NCBI GenBank assembly: GCA_002389175.1
Contig: DGNZ01000074.1
Coordinates: 1 to 19,998 of the forward strand
Reading direction: 5' to 3'
DNA from: Rhodospirillaceae bacterium UBA4479
Lineage (GTDB): Bacteria > Pseudomonadota > Alphaproteobacteria > Rhodospirillales > Casp-alpha2
Length of the DNA stretch: 19,998 nt
A program made the position numbers and the translations under genes. Position 1 is the first letter of the stretch. Each line of letters begins with the position of its first letter. Under the pieces are notes generated by a model. The model searched no databases. It had not been told where the DNA came from and saw only the letters and a list, made by a program, of their open reading frames with translations. Positions 6,746 through 12,590 of this stretch are shown here, one piece after another.

Positions 6746-7532
6746 AATTTTGATCCTGTCTTTGATCATATTTGGTTGGTTTGACGTCGCTTCAGCAGAG
6801 CCTGCCCATATTGCGCAGGTCATTGAGATTGTCGATGGCGATACGGTGTTCATTGATCCGCCTCTAGAGGATGGAAACGAAATCAGACTTGTCGGTATTC
6901 AAGCACCTAAACTTCCACTCGGGCGTAAAAATTTCGACGCTTGGCCATTATCAGCTGAGGCAAAAGATCTGATCTCTGATCTAACGCTTGGACAGCAGGT
7001 CGCTTTATCTTTTGGAGGCTCTGAGCGGGATCGATATGGACGCTGGCTTGCGCACCTTCATATCACGACGGGCACGAACAAAGGCCTTTGGGTGCAAGGA
7101 GAAATGCTGCGCCAGGGCTTGGCCCGTGTTTACAGTTTTGCCGACAACCGATCCCAAGTTGATGCAATGTTGGCACTAGAAAAAGAAGCCAGGCAGACGA
7201 GACGCGGCATTTGGGCGCAAGACTACTACGCCATACGGAACGCCGACCCTGTTGCCCTGGAACGCGAACTCGGCACATTCCAGTTGATCGAAGGGCGAGT
7301 GGTCGATGCGGCAAAGGTCAAAGGCACTATTTATCTTAATTTTGGGGCCGATTGGCGCACTGACTTCACTGTATCTTTGCGTCATAAAACCGTTCGCATG
7401 TTTAAAAAAGCAGGTATCGACCCGCTTTCCCTGAAAGGGCAGAGTATTCGCGTTCGGGGCTGGTTATCAAAACGGAATGGACCCATGATTAAAGCATCAC
7501 ATCCGGAACAAATTGAGGTCCTTGGACGTTAA
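6738..7532 (+). CDS. Secreted thermonuclease (SNase)-fold protein with altered active site
   Basis: A 264-residue protein with a signal peptide (MRKILILSLIIFGWFDVASA, cleavage near residue 20-21), so it acts in or beyond the periplasm. Residues ~25-170 form an SNase-like OB domain: VIEIVDGDTVFID (28-40, D35 equals SNase D21), IRLVGIQAPKLP (49-60), DRYGRWLAHL (98-107) and GLWVQGEMLRQGLARV. R50 and R102 match catalytic R35 and R87, but the positions of D40 and E43 carry Gln55 and Lys58, so the general base is missing. A C-terminal ~85-residue extension (VEGR/VRGWLSKRNGPMIKASHPEQIEV type) looks like an OB-fold. ATG 6738 is chosen over an upstream in-frame ATG at 6687 because it begins the signal peptide. 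It overlaps gluQ by 8 nt. It may bind nucleic acid rather than cleave it. Confidence 0.82.
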   Translation: MRKILILSLIIFGWFDVASAEPAHIAQVIEIVDGDTVFIDPPLEDGNEIRLVGIQAPKLPLGRKNFDAWPLSAEAKDLISDLTLGQQVALSFGGSERDRYGRWLAHLHITTGTNKGLWVQGEMLRQGLARVYSFADNRSQVDAMLALEKEARQTRRGIWAQDYYAIRNADPVALERELGTFQLIEGRVVDAAKVKGTIYLNFGADWRTDFTVSLRHKTVRMFKKAGIDPLSLKGQSIRVRGWLSKRNGPMIKASHPEQIEVLGR

Positions 7533-7540
7533 TTAGCTGT

Positions 7541-7574
7541 GTGCTGCCTCAAAATCGCCGCCGTTGAGGCACAC
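7541..7574. terminator. Stem-loop after the nuclease gene (possible weak terminator)
   Basis: TGCCTCAA (7545-7552) pairs with TTGAGGCA (7564-7571). The stem extends by GTG/CAC across a bulged C, and the loop is 11 nt. No T-run follows, so it is not a canonical intrinsic terminator. It could terminate weakly, stabilise a 3' end or be incidental. Confidence 0.3.
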
Positions 7575-7592
7575 AATACAATCGGTTTAAAT
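7564..7592 (+). promoter_or_regulatory. Candidate promoter for the M48 protease gene
   Basis: TTGAGG (7564-7569), a 17-bp spacer and TTAAAT (7587-7592) lie 26 bp upstream of the ATG. Each hexamer matches four of six consensus positions. The -35 would overlap the 3' arm of the preceding stem-loop. Weak support. Confidence 0.25.
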
Positions 7593-7618
7593 ATGGCAAC
7601 GATGATTGAAAGAGACGC

Positions 7619-9109
7619 ATGACGTTCACCAAAATCCCCCAACTCAGCATATGTGCCCTACTGATCTCCACGGCCTTGGTATCTGGTTGCTCAACAAACC
7701 CGGCCACTGGGGAGCAAAGCTTCACCGCCTTCATGGATGCGAAGGACGAAATCAAGATCGGTGCCGAAGAACATCCTAAAATGCTGGAAGCATTTGGTGG
7801 CACCTATGATGATCGGGCACTTGCTGCCTACGTCAATGCCATTGGGCAAAGAATGGTTGCGAAATCTGAGCTACCCGATTTGAAATTCCAATTTTTTGTG
7901 CTGAATGATGACACTGTTAACGCGTTCGCGTTGCCAGGTGGTTATGTTTACATTTCGCGCGGTCTGGTCGCCCTTGCCGAAGACGAGGCCGAACTTGCAG
8001 GTGTCATCGGTCACGAAATCGGACATGTCACTGCACGTCATAGCGCACAGCGATATTCTTCAGCTATGGCCACAAACATAGGCCTGACTGCGGTCGGTAT
8101 TCTGGGCAGCGTCTTGGGCGCCCCATCCGGTCTTGGAAACCTCGCATCGTTTGGTGCACAAGCAGCACTTCAAAGCTATTCACGTAGCCAGGAACTCGAA
8201 GCCGATAAACTGGGCGTTCGCTATATGACGCAACTCGGATATGACCCGAGTGCATTGGGTGACTTCTTTTCCAAGCTAGACGCCCACACAACCATTCATG
8301 CAAAGAAAGCGGGTCAGTCGGCAGATAAATTCAACATCATGCAAACACACCCACGGACTTCTGATCGAATCAATCAGGCCAAAATTTTGGCGAAAACAGA
8401 AACACCGCCCGATGCACGCCGCGACCGACAACCATTTTTGTCTCAGATCAACGGCTTGTTGTTTGGAAAGGACCCCAAAGAGGGCTTTATGAAGGGCGAT
8501 ACGTTCATTCACCCAACATTAGGTTTCAAGTTTGATTACCCGTCCGGGTTCAAAGTGAACAATGGCAAAACCCAAGTCGAGGCGACCGATGACAAAGGCA
8601 CCACCATCATCTTTGATATGGAAAGCCCAAAAGTCGCCACCGGCATGCCGGATCTGACCAGCTACATATCAAATCAATGGGGACCGCAATTAAAAATTAA
8701 GCCAGAGGAAGTCGCCCAGCTAACCATAAATGGTCTTCCTGCTGCAACGGCACGGGCTGCTGTTAACACCAACAAAGGGCCGCATGAACTTCGAATGCTG
8801 GCCATTAGAGCAGCACGGGACCGTCTATATCGATTTATCTTTCTGACCACCACCGAGGCAACAGATAAGATGTCCGTCGCCTTGCGCCGAACAACGTACA
8901 GCTTTAACCTTTTGAAGCCGGGTGAAGCAGATGGGTTCCAACCGCCACGCATTCGGATCAAAACTGTCAAACCCGGTGAAAGCGAAGCATCCATCGCAGC
9001 GCAAATGCCGTTTGATAATTACAATGATGATTGGTTTCGCGCGCTCAACCTGAACGCCATATCGGGTGGGTTGGCTACGGGCGAGAAAGTGAAAGTTGTT
9101 GCTAACTAA
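7619..9109 (+). CDS. M48 family zinc metalloprotease, lipoprotein (BepA/LoiP-like)
   Basis: A 496-residue envelope protease. The N-terminus is a lipoprotein signal with lipobox LVSGC (Cys24), so it is probably anchored in the periplasm-facing membrane leaflet. The peptidase M48 domain (about 40-260) shows the zinc motif HEIGH (H132-H136) and the third ligand in the ExxxD motif of SRSQELEADKLG (E192...D196), which places it with periplasmic BepA/LoiP-type quality-control proteases. AFALPGGYVYISRG (102-115) is the usual strand before the zinc helix. The C-terminal ~200 residues (GFKFDYPSGFKV... to the end) form an extra domain I cannot name with certainty. From family knowledge it would degrade or help assemble outer-membrane proteins. 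Its stop codon overlaps the convergent SLOG-type gene by 4 nt. Confidence 0.9.
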   Translation: MTFTKIPQLSICALLISTALVSGCSTNPATGEQSFTAFMDAKDEIKIGAEEHPKMLEAFGGTYDDRALAAYVNAIGQRMVAKSELPDLKFQFFVLNDDTVNAFALPGGYVYISRGLVALAEDEAELAGVIGHEIGHVTARHSAQRYSSAMATNIGLTAVGILGSVLGAPSGLGNLASFGAQAALQSYSRSQELEADKLGVRYMTQLGYDPSALGDFFSKLDAHTTIHAKKAGQSADKFNIMQTHPRTSDRINQAKILAKTETPPDARRDRQPFLSQINGLLFGKDPKEGFMKGDTFIHPTLGFKFDYPSGFKVNNGKTQVEATDDKGTTIIFDMESPKVATGMPDLTSYISNQWGPQLKIKPEEVAQLTINGLPAATARAAVNTNKGPHELRMLAIRAARDRLYRFIFLTTTEATDKMSVALRRTTYSFNLLKPGEADGFQPPRIRIKTVKPGESEASIAAQMPFDNYNDDWFRALNLNAISGGLATGEKVKVVAN

Positions 9110-9615
9110 AGGGCTTTAGCGCCCGCCAATTGCAACAAATTGGTCAAAAAAGACATGGCTTCGGCATGAATGCCGCCTGCACCACTTTCGCGTGGTCCCG
9201 CGATATTTAACTTGTTGGGCTTTTTGGCTTCTAACCAACGCAATGCCGCCAACGGCGAATGCGTCCGAGTCAGATCAACAATGTGATACGGACGACCTAA
9301 TTCTCGTGCTATTTCTAACGTTAACTTGGTGCCGCCCGATGGTTCTCCACGGGTTAGAATCAGCGTCGCATCACTGTCTTCGATGTTTTTACGGGTCCGG
9401 ACATCGTAGGCGGAGCTTGCCGTTTCCGTGACAGGATACATCGACGGAATCGGCCCGTCTTCGGCGCGACGTCCCTTTGGGACCCATCCACCACATGAAA
9501 TATTAAAGCGGATCGCCGTATCCAGGGCCGCACGGTCAACACCCGTTTGGCCACCGGATACGATTTTTTTAGGCAGGGTATCCACCGATACCGCCGTTTC
9601 CGACGGTGTATTCAC
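9106..9615 (-). CDS. SLOG/YpsA-like protein (putative molybdenum carrier family)
   Basis: A 169-residue Rossmann-like protein with the SLOG-superfamily nucleotide-binding pattern: IVSGGQTGVDRAALD (18-32), GGWVPKGRRAEDG (42-54), RTRKNIEDSDATLIL (74-88) and SGGTKLTLE (93-101). This is the family often labelled 'putative molybdenum carrier protein'. SLOG proteins bind nucleotides or related ligands, but no biochemical role is established for this branch. GTG 9615-9613 is the first start in the frame and lacks a strong Shine-Dalgarno; an in-frame GTG ten codons later is an alternative. It begins 5 nt after the carD stop, so the two are probably cotranscribed. The 3' end overlaps the convergent M48 gene by 4 nt, leaving no room for a terminator between them. 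Confidence 0.82.
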   Translation of the reverse strand: MNTPSETAVSVDTLPKKIVSGGQTGVDRAALDTAIRFNISCGGWVPKGRRAEDGPIPSMYPVTETASSAYDVRTRKNIEDSDATLILTRGEPSGGTKLTLEIARELGRPYHIVDLTRTHSPLAALRWLEAKKPNKLNIAGPRESGAGGIHAEAMSFLTNLLQLAGAKAL

Positions 9616-9620
9616 GGGGA

Positions 9621-10118
9621 TTAAGCCGCGTTTAAGATTTGTTCGAGCTTGCTGGTCGCTTTTTCCATGTCAGTTTTATCAACTGCAGCAACTTCAGCGG
9701 CAAGCCGGTCACGGGCTTGCTCATAAATTTGGCGTTCGGAGAACGACTGGTCTGGTTGACCGACATTCCGATGAAGATCACGGACCACTTCGGCGATAGA
9801 TACAGGATCGCCAGAATTGATCTTAAGATCATATTCAGCTGCGCGGCGGCTCCACATGGTGCGTTTGACGCGCGGGCGGCCTTTGAGCGTATGAATGGCT
9901 TCGTCCATACGTTTCTTTGAGGACAATTTGCGCAAACCCGAGTTCGCGGCTTTGCTGGTCGGAACACGCAATGTCATGCGGTCACGATCAAAGCTGATCA
10001 CGAAGAGTTCCAGTTTATGTCCCGCAATTTCGTCTTCTTCGATGCTCGTTACTTTGCCAACGCCATGCGTTGGATAAACGACAAAATCACCAGGATTGAA
10101 AAGAGGTTGTTCAGCCAT
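9621..10118 (-). CDS. carD: CarD-family transcriptional regulator
   Basis: A 165-residue CarD/CdnL-type protein. The N-terminal Tudor-like RNA-polymerase interaction domain (about residues 6-60) contains FNPGDFVVYPTHGVGKV (7-23) and ELFVISFDRDRMTLRVP (37-53). The rest is a helical C-terminal domain with RPRVKRTMWSRRAAEYDLKINSG, the conserved Trp region that contacts the promoter upstream fork. Proteins of this family bind the RNA polymerase beta subunit and stabilise open promoter complexes, notably at rRNA and growth-related promoters. Length and motifs match the alphaproteobacterial members. The Shine-Dalgarno before ATG 10118 is weak. It is followed at 5 nt by the SLOG-type gene and preceded, beyond a 267-bp gap, by fdxA on the same strand. 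Confidence 0.93.
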   Translation of the reverse strand: MAEQPLFNPGDFVVYPTHGVGKVTSIEEDEIAGHKLELFVISFDRDRMTLRVPTSKAANSGLRKLSSKKRMDEAIHTLKGRPRVKRTMWSRRAAEYDLKINSGDPVSIAEVVRDLHRNVGQPDQSFSERQIYEQARDRLAAEVAAVDKTDMEKATSKLEQILNAA

Positions 10119-10244
10119 GATTTACTCTGCTCTGTTCTTTCATCAAAAAACACCCGATCGCTTCACGCGTTCTCGGATGGTGGGCCCAGGAAAACCGCCA
10201 CCCAATAAGTTAAGCGGTTAAATACCCATACTGATTGTGCAAAA

Positions 10245-10262
10245 GGGGCCTCAAAAGGCCCC
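10245..10262 (-). terminator. GC-rich stem-loop between fdxA and carD, probable terminator
   Basis: GGGGCCT (10245-10251) pairs perfectly with AGGCCCC (10256-10262) around a CAAA loop. Outer GTGC/GCAC (10237-10240 with 10266-10269) could extend the structure. On the minus strand the stem is followed by TTTTGC, a short U-tract. It lies 124 nt beyond the fdxA stop and upstream of carD, so it could separate the two transcripts. The rest of the 267-bp gap holds one more stem-loop and no gene. Confidence 0.5.
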
Positions 10263-10318
10263 AAAGCACTTATTCACTAGGTAATAGTGTAACATATTAT
10301 TGCAGTGCAGAAAAGGCC

Positions 10319-10345
10319 CAGCGATCACCATCAAAATGATCGCTG
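10319..10345 (-). terminator. Stem-loop downstream of fdxA
   Basis: A perfect 9-bp stem (CAGCGATCA, 10319-10327, with TGATCGCTG, 10337-10345) closes a 9-nt loop 41 nt after the fdxA stop. On the minus strand it is followed by GGCCTTTTC, so it could serve as a first terminator or as a transcript-stabilising 3' structure. Confidence 0.45.
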
Positions 10346-10385
10346 AATTGCCTAATTCATTGAAAATCAGCCAGTTAGCGACAGA

Positions 10386-10721
10386 TCAGTCGCCAGCACC
10401 TGGGTTTTCACTCAGCATGGCTTCTTTGTCAGGCTTACCGTCCCATGCCTCGGCATCCGGCAATTGCTCGCCTTTTCGGGTCAGGTTTGGCCAGATGTCA
10501 GCAAACTTGGTGTTCACTTCCAGCCATTTCTCGACGCCTGGCTCGGTATCGGGAACGATCGCTTCGGCAGGGCATTCCGGCTCGCAAACACCACAATCGA
10601 TGCATTCGTCCGGGTGAATGACTAGGAAGTTTTCCCCTTCGTAGAAGCAGTCCACCGGACACACCTCAACGCAATCTTGGAATTTACACTTAATGCAGTT
10701 TTCCGTGACGATGTATGTCAT
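10386..10721 (-). CDS. fdxA: FdxA-type 7Fe ferredoxin
   Basis: A 111-residue seven-iron ferredoxin. The cysteine layout matches Azotobacter FdI shifted by one residue. C9, C17 and C50 would hold the [3Fe-4S] cluster, C21, C40, C43 and C46 the [4Fe-4S] cluster, and C12 and C25 are the extra conserved cysteines. The motifs are CIKCKFQDCVEVCPVDC (9-25) and CIDCGVCEPEC (40-50). The C-terminal extension EKWLEVNTKFADIWPNLT is also characteristic. It is a soluble cytoplasmic low-potential electron carrier; its partner is not indicated by the neighbourhood. ATG 10721-10719 is preceded by GAGGAA, which overlaps the TGA stop of the upstream terB-like gene. This arrangement suggests cotranscription and translational coupling. 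Confidence 0.96.
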   Translation of the reverse strand: MTYIVTENCIKCKFQDCVEVCPVDCFYEGENFLVIHPDECIDCGVCEPECPAEAIVPDTEPGVEKWLEVNTKFADIWPNLTRKGEQLPDAEAWDGKPDKEAMLSENPGAGD

Positions 10722-10730
10722 CTCAGTTCC

Positions 10731-11216
10731 TCATTCACTATCGTCTAAACCTAAATTTTCTAAAGCCCGCTTTCGCGCACGCCCATTATCCTGATCCTGA
10801 ACATATAGCAGCCCAGCAACACGTCTGACCAGATTTGCCTCATAGTCATGCAACACGCCATCAGCATAGGCAACTTGCCAAAGCATCTCCATCACATCGA
10901 TGCGTTCTTCTATACCAAAACCATCACGTATAGTCCGCGTTGCTGAGTATAATTTATTCGCATGCTCTGAATCAGATGCAGCGCTATCAACCAGCGCAGC
11001 CGCCTCGGCCTCGGGAATCTGAAAACGTTCGGTCATCAATTGCAGGATAATCTGGCGTTCATCGTCACCAAAACCACCATCCAACAATGCCGCTTCAACA
11101 AAGACCGCAACGGCAGCAGCAGCGAGCTCATCCTCGGGAGAGAGTTCGACTTCTTGTGCGGATTCATCACCAGCTAGGAATGATTTCAGACGTTGTAACA
11201 TATTGCTGGGTAACAT
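10731..11216 (-). CDS. TerB-like (tellurite resistance B fold) protein
   Basis: A protein of about 161 residues with a TerB-like all-helical domain: DELAAAAVAVFVEAALLDGGFGDDERQ, then MTERFQIPEAEAAALV, and the second repeat MEMLWQVAYADGVLHDYEANLVRRVAGLL. The paired acidic helix-loop segments, DGGFGDDE and DGVLHDYE, are typical and may bind a divalent cation. The name comes from the ter operons, but no other ter gene is present, so tellurite resistance should not be assumed. The start is uncertain: TTG 11225, ATG 11216 and ATG 11201 are all in frame, without a strong Shine-Dalgarno. I use 11216; the family often begins at the MLQRLKSF position (11201). The stop is 9 nt before fdxA. Confidence 0.8.
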   Translation of the reverse strand: MLPSNMLQRLKSFLAGDESAQEVELSPEDELAAAAVAVFVEAALLDGGFGDDERQIILQLMTERFQIPEAEAAALVDSAASDSEHANKLYSATRTIRDGFGIEERIDVMEMLWQVAYADGVLHDYEANLVRRVAGLLYVQDQDNGRARKRALENLGLDDSE

Positions 11217-11294
11217 ACTGCCCAAGGACGAACAACCATGATTAACGTACGGTTTTAGCTTGTCTTCATTCTCATGCGCAGGCAGATTTTGGCA

Positions 11295-11930
11295 ATGTCC
11301 GACCTAGCTGATCAAAAACGCTATTCTCCCGCCTGTGAACGCAATAAAGACGCGATTCTTGAGGTACTCCAAGACGTCATGCCCGCCAGCGGCACAATCT
11401 TGGAAATTGCCTGTGGACCCGGTCAACATGCCGTTCATTTCGCCGCCGGTTTTCCAGACGTGCAATGGCAACCGAGCGACATCGACCCGACCAGCATCGC
11501 ATCAACGTTGGCTTGGCGGGCAGAGACGGGTGTGCCCAATCTTCTCGACCCTGTCATATTAGATGCAACGGCAACTGAATGGCCCTTAGAACGCGCCGAC
11601 GGTATCATTTGCTGTAACATGATCCACATATCACCCTGGGAAGTCACTTTGGGCCTCCTTGACGGAGCTGCACGGATTCTGCCCGAAAACGGAATTTTAT
11701 ATACGTACGGACCTTACAAAGTCGGCGGCAAGCACACGGCACCGTCGAACGAAGCGTTCGATCAATCGTTACGATCACAAAACCCAAGCTGGGGGGTCCG
11801 CAACCTGGACGACGTCGCCCTAGAGGCACGACGCCGTGGCCTGCATCTGATAAAGACGATCAAAATGCCCGCCAACAATTTCTCGGTGATCTACAAAAAG
11901 ACCCCAATGGTCGACGCCATCGACGTATAG
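11295..11930 (+). CDS. DUF938 class I SAM-dependent methyltransferase-like protein
   Basis: A 211-residue protein. RYSPACERNKDAILEVL (9-25) is the DUF938 N-terminal signature. The AdoMet-binding motif I is ILEIACGPGQHAVHFA (35-50), with the acidic end of strand beta-2 at QPSDIDP (59-65), and motif post-I/IV region ADGIICCNMIHISPW. TYGPYKVGGKHTAPSNEAFD is also conserved in this family. The substrate is unknown; members are annotated only as methyltransferases. ATG 11295 is used because the family begins at MSDLADQKRYSPA; an in-frame ATG seven codons upstream is less likely. It is divergent from the terB-like gene, and its 3' end is followed 6 nt later by a composite palindromic element that may end transcription. 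Confidence 0.87.
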   Translation: MSDLADQKRYSPACERNKDAILEVLQDVMPASGTILEIACGPGQHAVHFAAGFPDVQWQPSDIDPTSIASTLAWRAETGVPNLLDPVILDATATEWPLERADGIICCNMIHISPWEVTLGLLDGAARILPENGILYTYGPYKVGGKHTAPSNEAFDQSLRSQNPSWGVRNLDDVALEARRRGLHLIKTIKMPANNFSVIYKKTPMVDAIDV

Positions 11931-11936
11931 ATACTC

Positions 11937-12028
11937 CGTCATCCCCGCGTAGGCGGGGATCTATATTAATGAACTCATTTGGATTTCCGCCTAGACCTTT
12001 GGTCCGCTTCGCGCACGCGGGAATGACG
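11937..12028. repeat. REP-like composite palindromic element 1
   Basis: A 92-bp element bounded by a 14-bp terminal inverted repeat (CGTCATCCCCGCGT at 11937-11950 against 12015-12028, one mismatch). Inside are a hairpin ATCCCCGC/GCGGGGAT (11941-11948 with 11953-11960) and GACC-TTT-GGTC (11994-12004). The CGTCATCCCCGCG core resembles palindromes scattered in many copies through proteobacterial genomes. It lies between two convergent genes and could act as a bidirectional terminator or mRNA-stabilising structure. Confidence 0.72.
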
Positions 12029-12049
12029 AGGTTATTCGATTGGAATATT

Positions 12050-12370
12050 TCATTCGTTTGAATTCGGTGCTGATGCCAACTTCAGAAACGTCCGGTCCTC
12101 TCGAACCAAAAACTTCTCTCGCTGCGCAAATTCATAATTTTCTCGACCAAGTGGGTCGGCAGATAAGCGCGCCCGGTATTCTTCATACGCCGCCAAACTC
12201 TCAATATTATAGACACCATACGCCAACGTGGATGAGCCTTCGTGCGGCGCATAGTAACCGATTAGATCGGCCCCGCAGCGCGGAATCGCTTGGCCCCAGT
12301 TACGGGCATATTGGGCAAACTGTTCTTTTTTAGTCGGGTCGATGTGATAGCGAATAAAACACGTAATCAT
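12050..12370 (-). CDS. NIPSNAP family protein
   Basis: A 106-residue protein of the ferredoxin-like alpha+beta barrel superfamily. Visible family features are the N-terminal strand MITCFIRYHIDPTKKEQFAQYARNW followed by ADLIGYYAPHEGSSTLAYGVYNI and AYEEYRARLSADP (residues ~60-73), typical of stand-alone bacterial NIPSNAP proteins. No enzymatic function is established for this group; the fold usually forms dimers. ATG 12370 is preceded by GGAGG at ideal spacing, so translation should be efficient. It stands alone on the minus strand, flanked on both sides by composite palindromic elements (11937-12028 and 12475-12572). Confidence 0.88.
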   Translation of the reverse strand: MITCFIRYHIDPTKKEQFAQYARNWGQAIPRCGADLIGYYAPHEGSSTLAYGVYNIESLAAYEEYRARLSADPLGRENYEFAQREKFLVREDRTFLKLASAPNSNE

Positions 12371-12409
12371 AATATCCTCCAGATGTGTGGATGGACTATG
12401 TCACGCGAT

Positions 12410-12473
12410 TTCACATAAATGCTTCGCTTCTCATCGAAGTGTGAATGTTTAACAGATTGCATATATACAATCT
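12410..12473. promoter_or_regulatory. Palindromic sequences upstream of the NIPSNAP gene
   Basis: Two inverted repeats occupy the leader/promoter region of the NIPSNAP gene. CTTCG/CGAAG (12422-12426 with 12435-12439) extends to TTCACA/TGTGAA (12410-12415 with 12440-12445) past a 6-nt bulge. AGATTG/CAATCT (12454-12459 with 12468-12473) forms a 20-bp near-palindrome with an ATATAT centre. The second abuts the composite element at 12475. They could be operator sites or part of the repeat; function is not shown. Confidence 0.35.
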
Positions 12474-12474
12474 C

Positions 12475-12572
12475 GTCATCCCGGACTTGATCCGGAATCC
12501 ATCTTAGGCCTCATCAAAATGGTTGAGGCATAGAAATCACTTACATGGACCCCAAATCAAGTTTGGGGTGAC
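12475..12572. repeat. REP-like composite palindromic element 2
   Basis: A 98-bp element whose ends pair over 17 nt (GTCATCCCGGACTTGAT at the left; the right end reads ATCAAGTTTGGGGTGAC). Its three departures from Watson-Crick complementarity can be G:U pairs in RNA. It contains three local hairpins: CCGGA/TCCGG (12481-12495), GCCTCA/TGAGGC (12508-12529) and CCCCAAA/TTTGGGG (12550-12568). GTCATCCCGGACTTGATCC is a palindrome type common in alphaproteobacterial intergenic DNA. It sits just after the uvrB stop and upstream of the NIPSNAP gene, where it may end the uvrB transcript. Confidence 0.75.
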
Positions 12573-12590
12573 ACAGTTTTAAATTTTGCG

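Noticed and set aside
10731..11216. A tellurite-resistance operon
   Set aside because: Only a single TerB-fold gene is present; no terA, terC, terD, terE or terZ is in the neighbourhood.
12040..12333. Plus-strand 97-residue frame opposite the NIPSNAP gene
   Set aside because: It is the antisense shadow of a well-supported NIPSNAP gene and its translation has no recognisable features.
11937..12572. CRISPR array suggested by repeated GTCATCCC units
   Set aside because: The units are two composite palindromes 446 bp apart with a gene between them, not regularly spaced direct repeats with spacers, and no cas gene is present.
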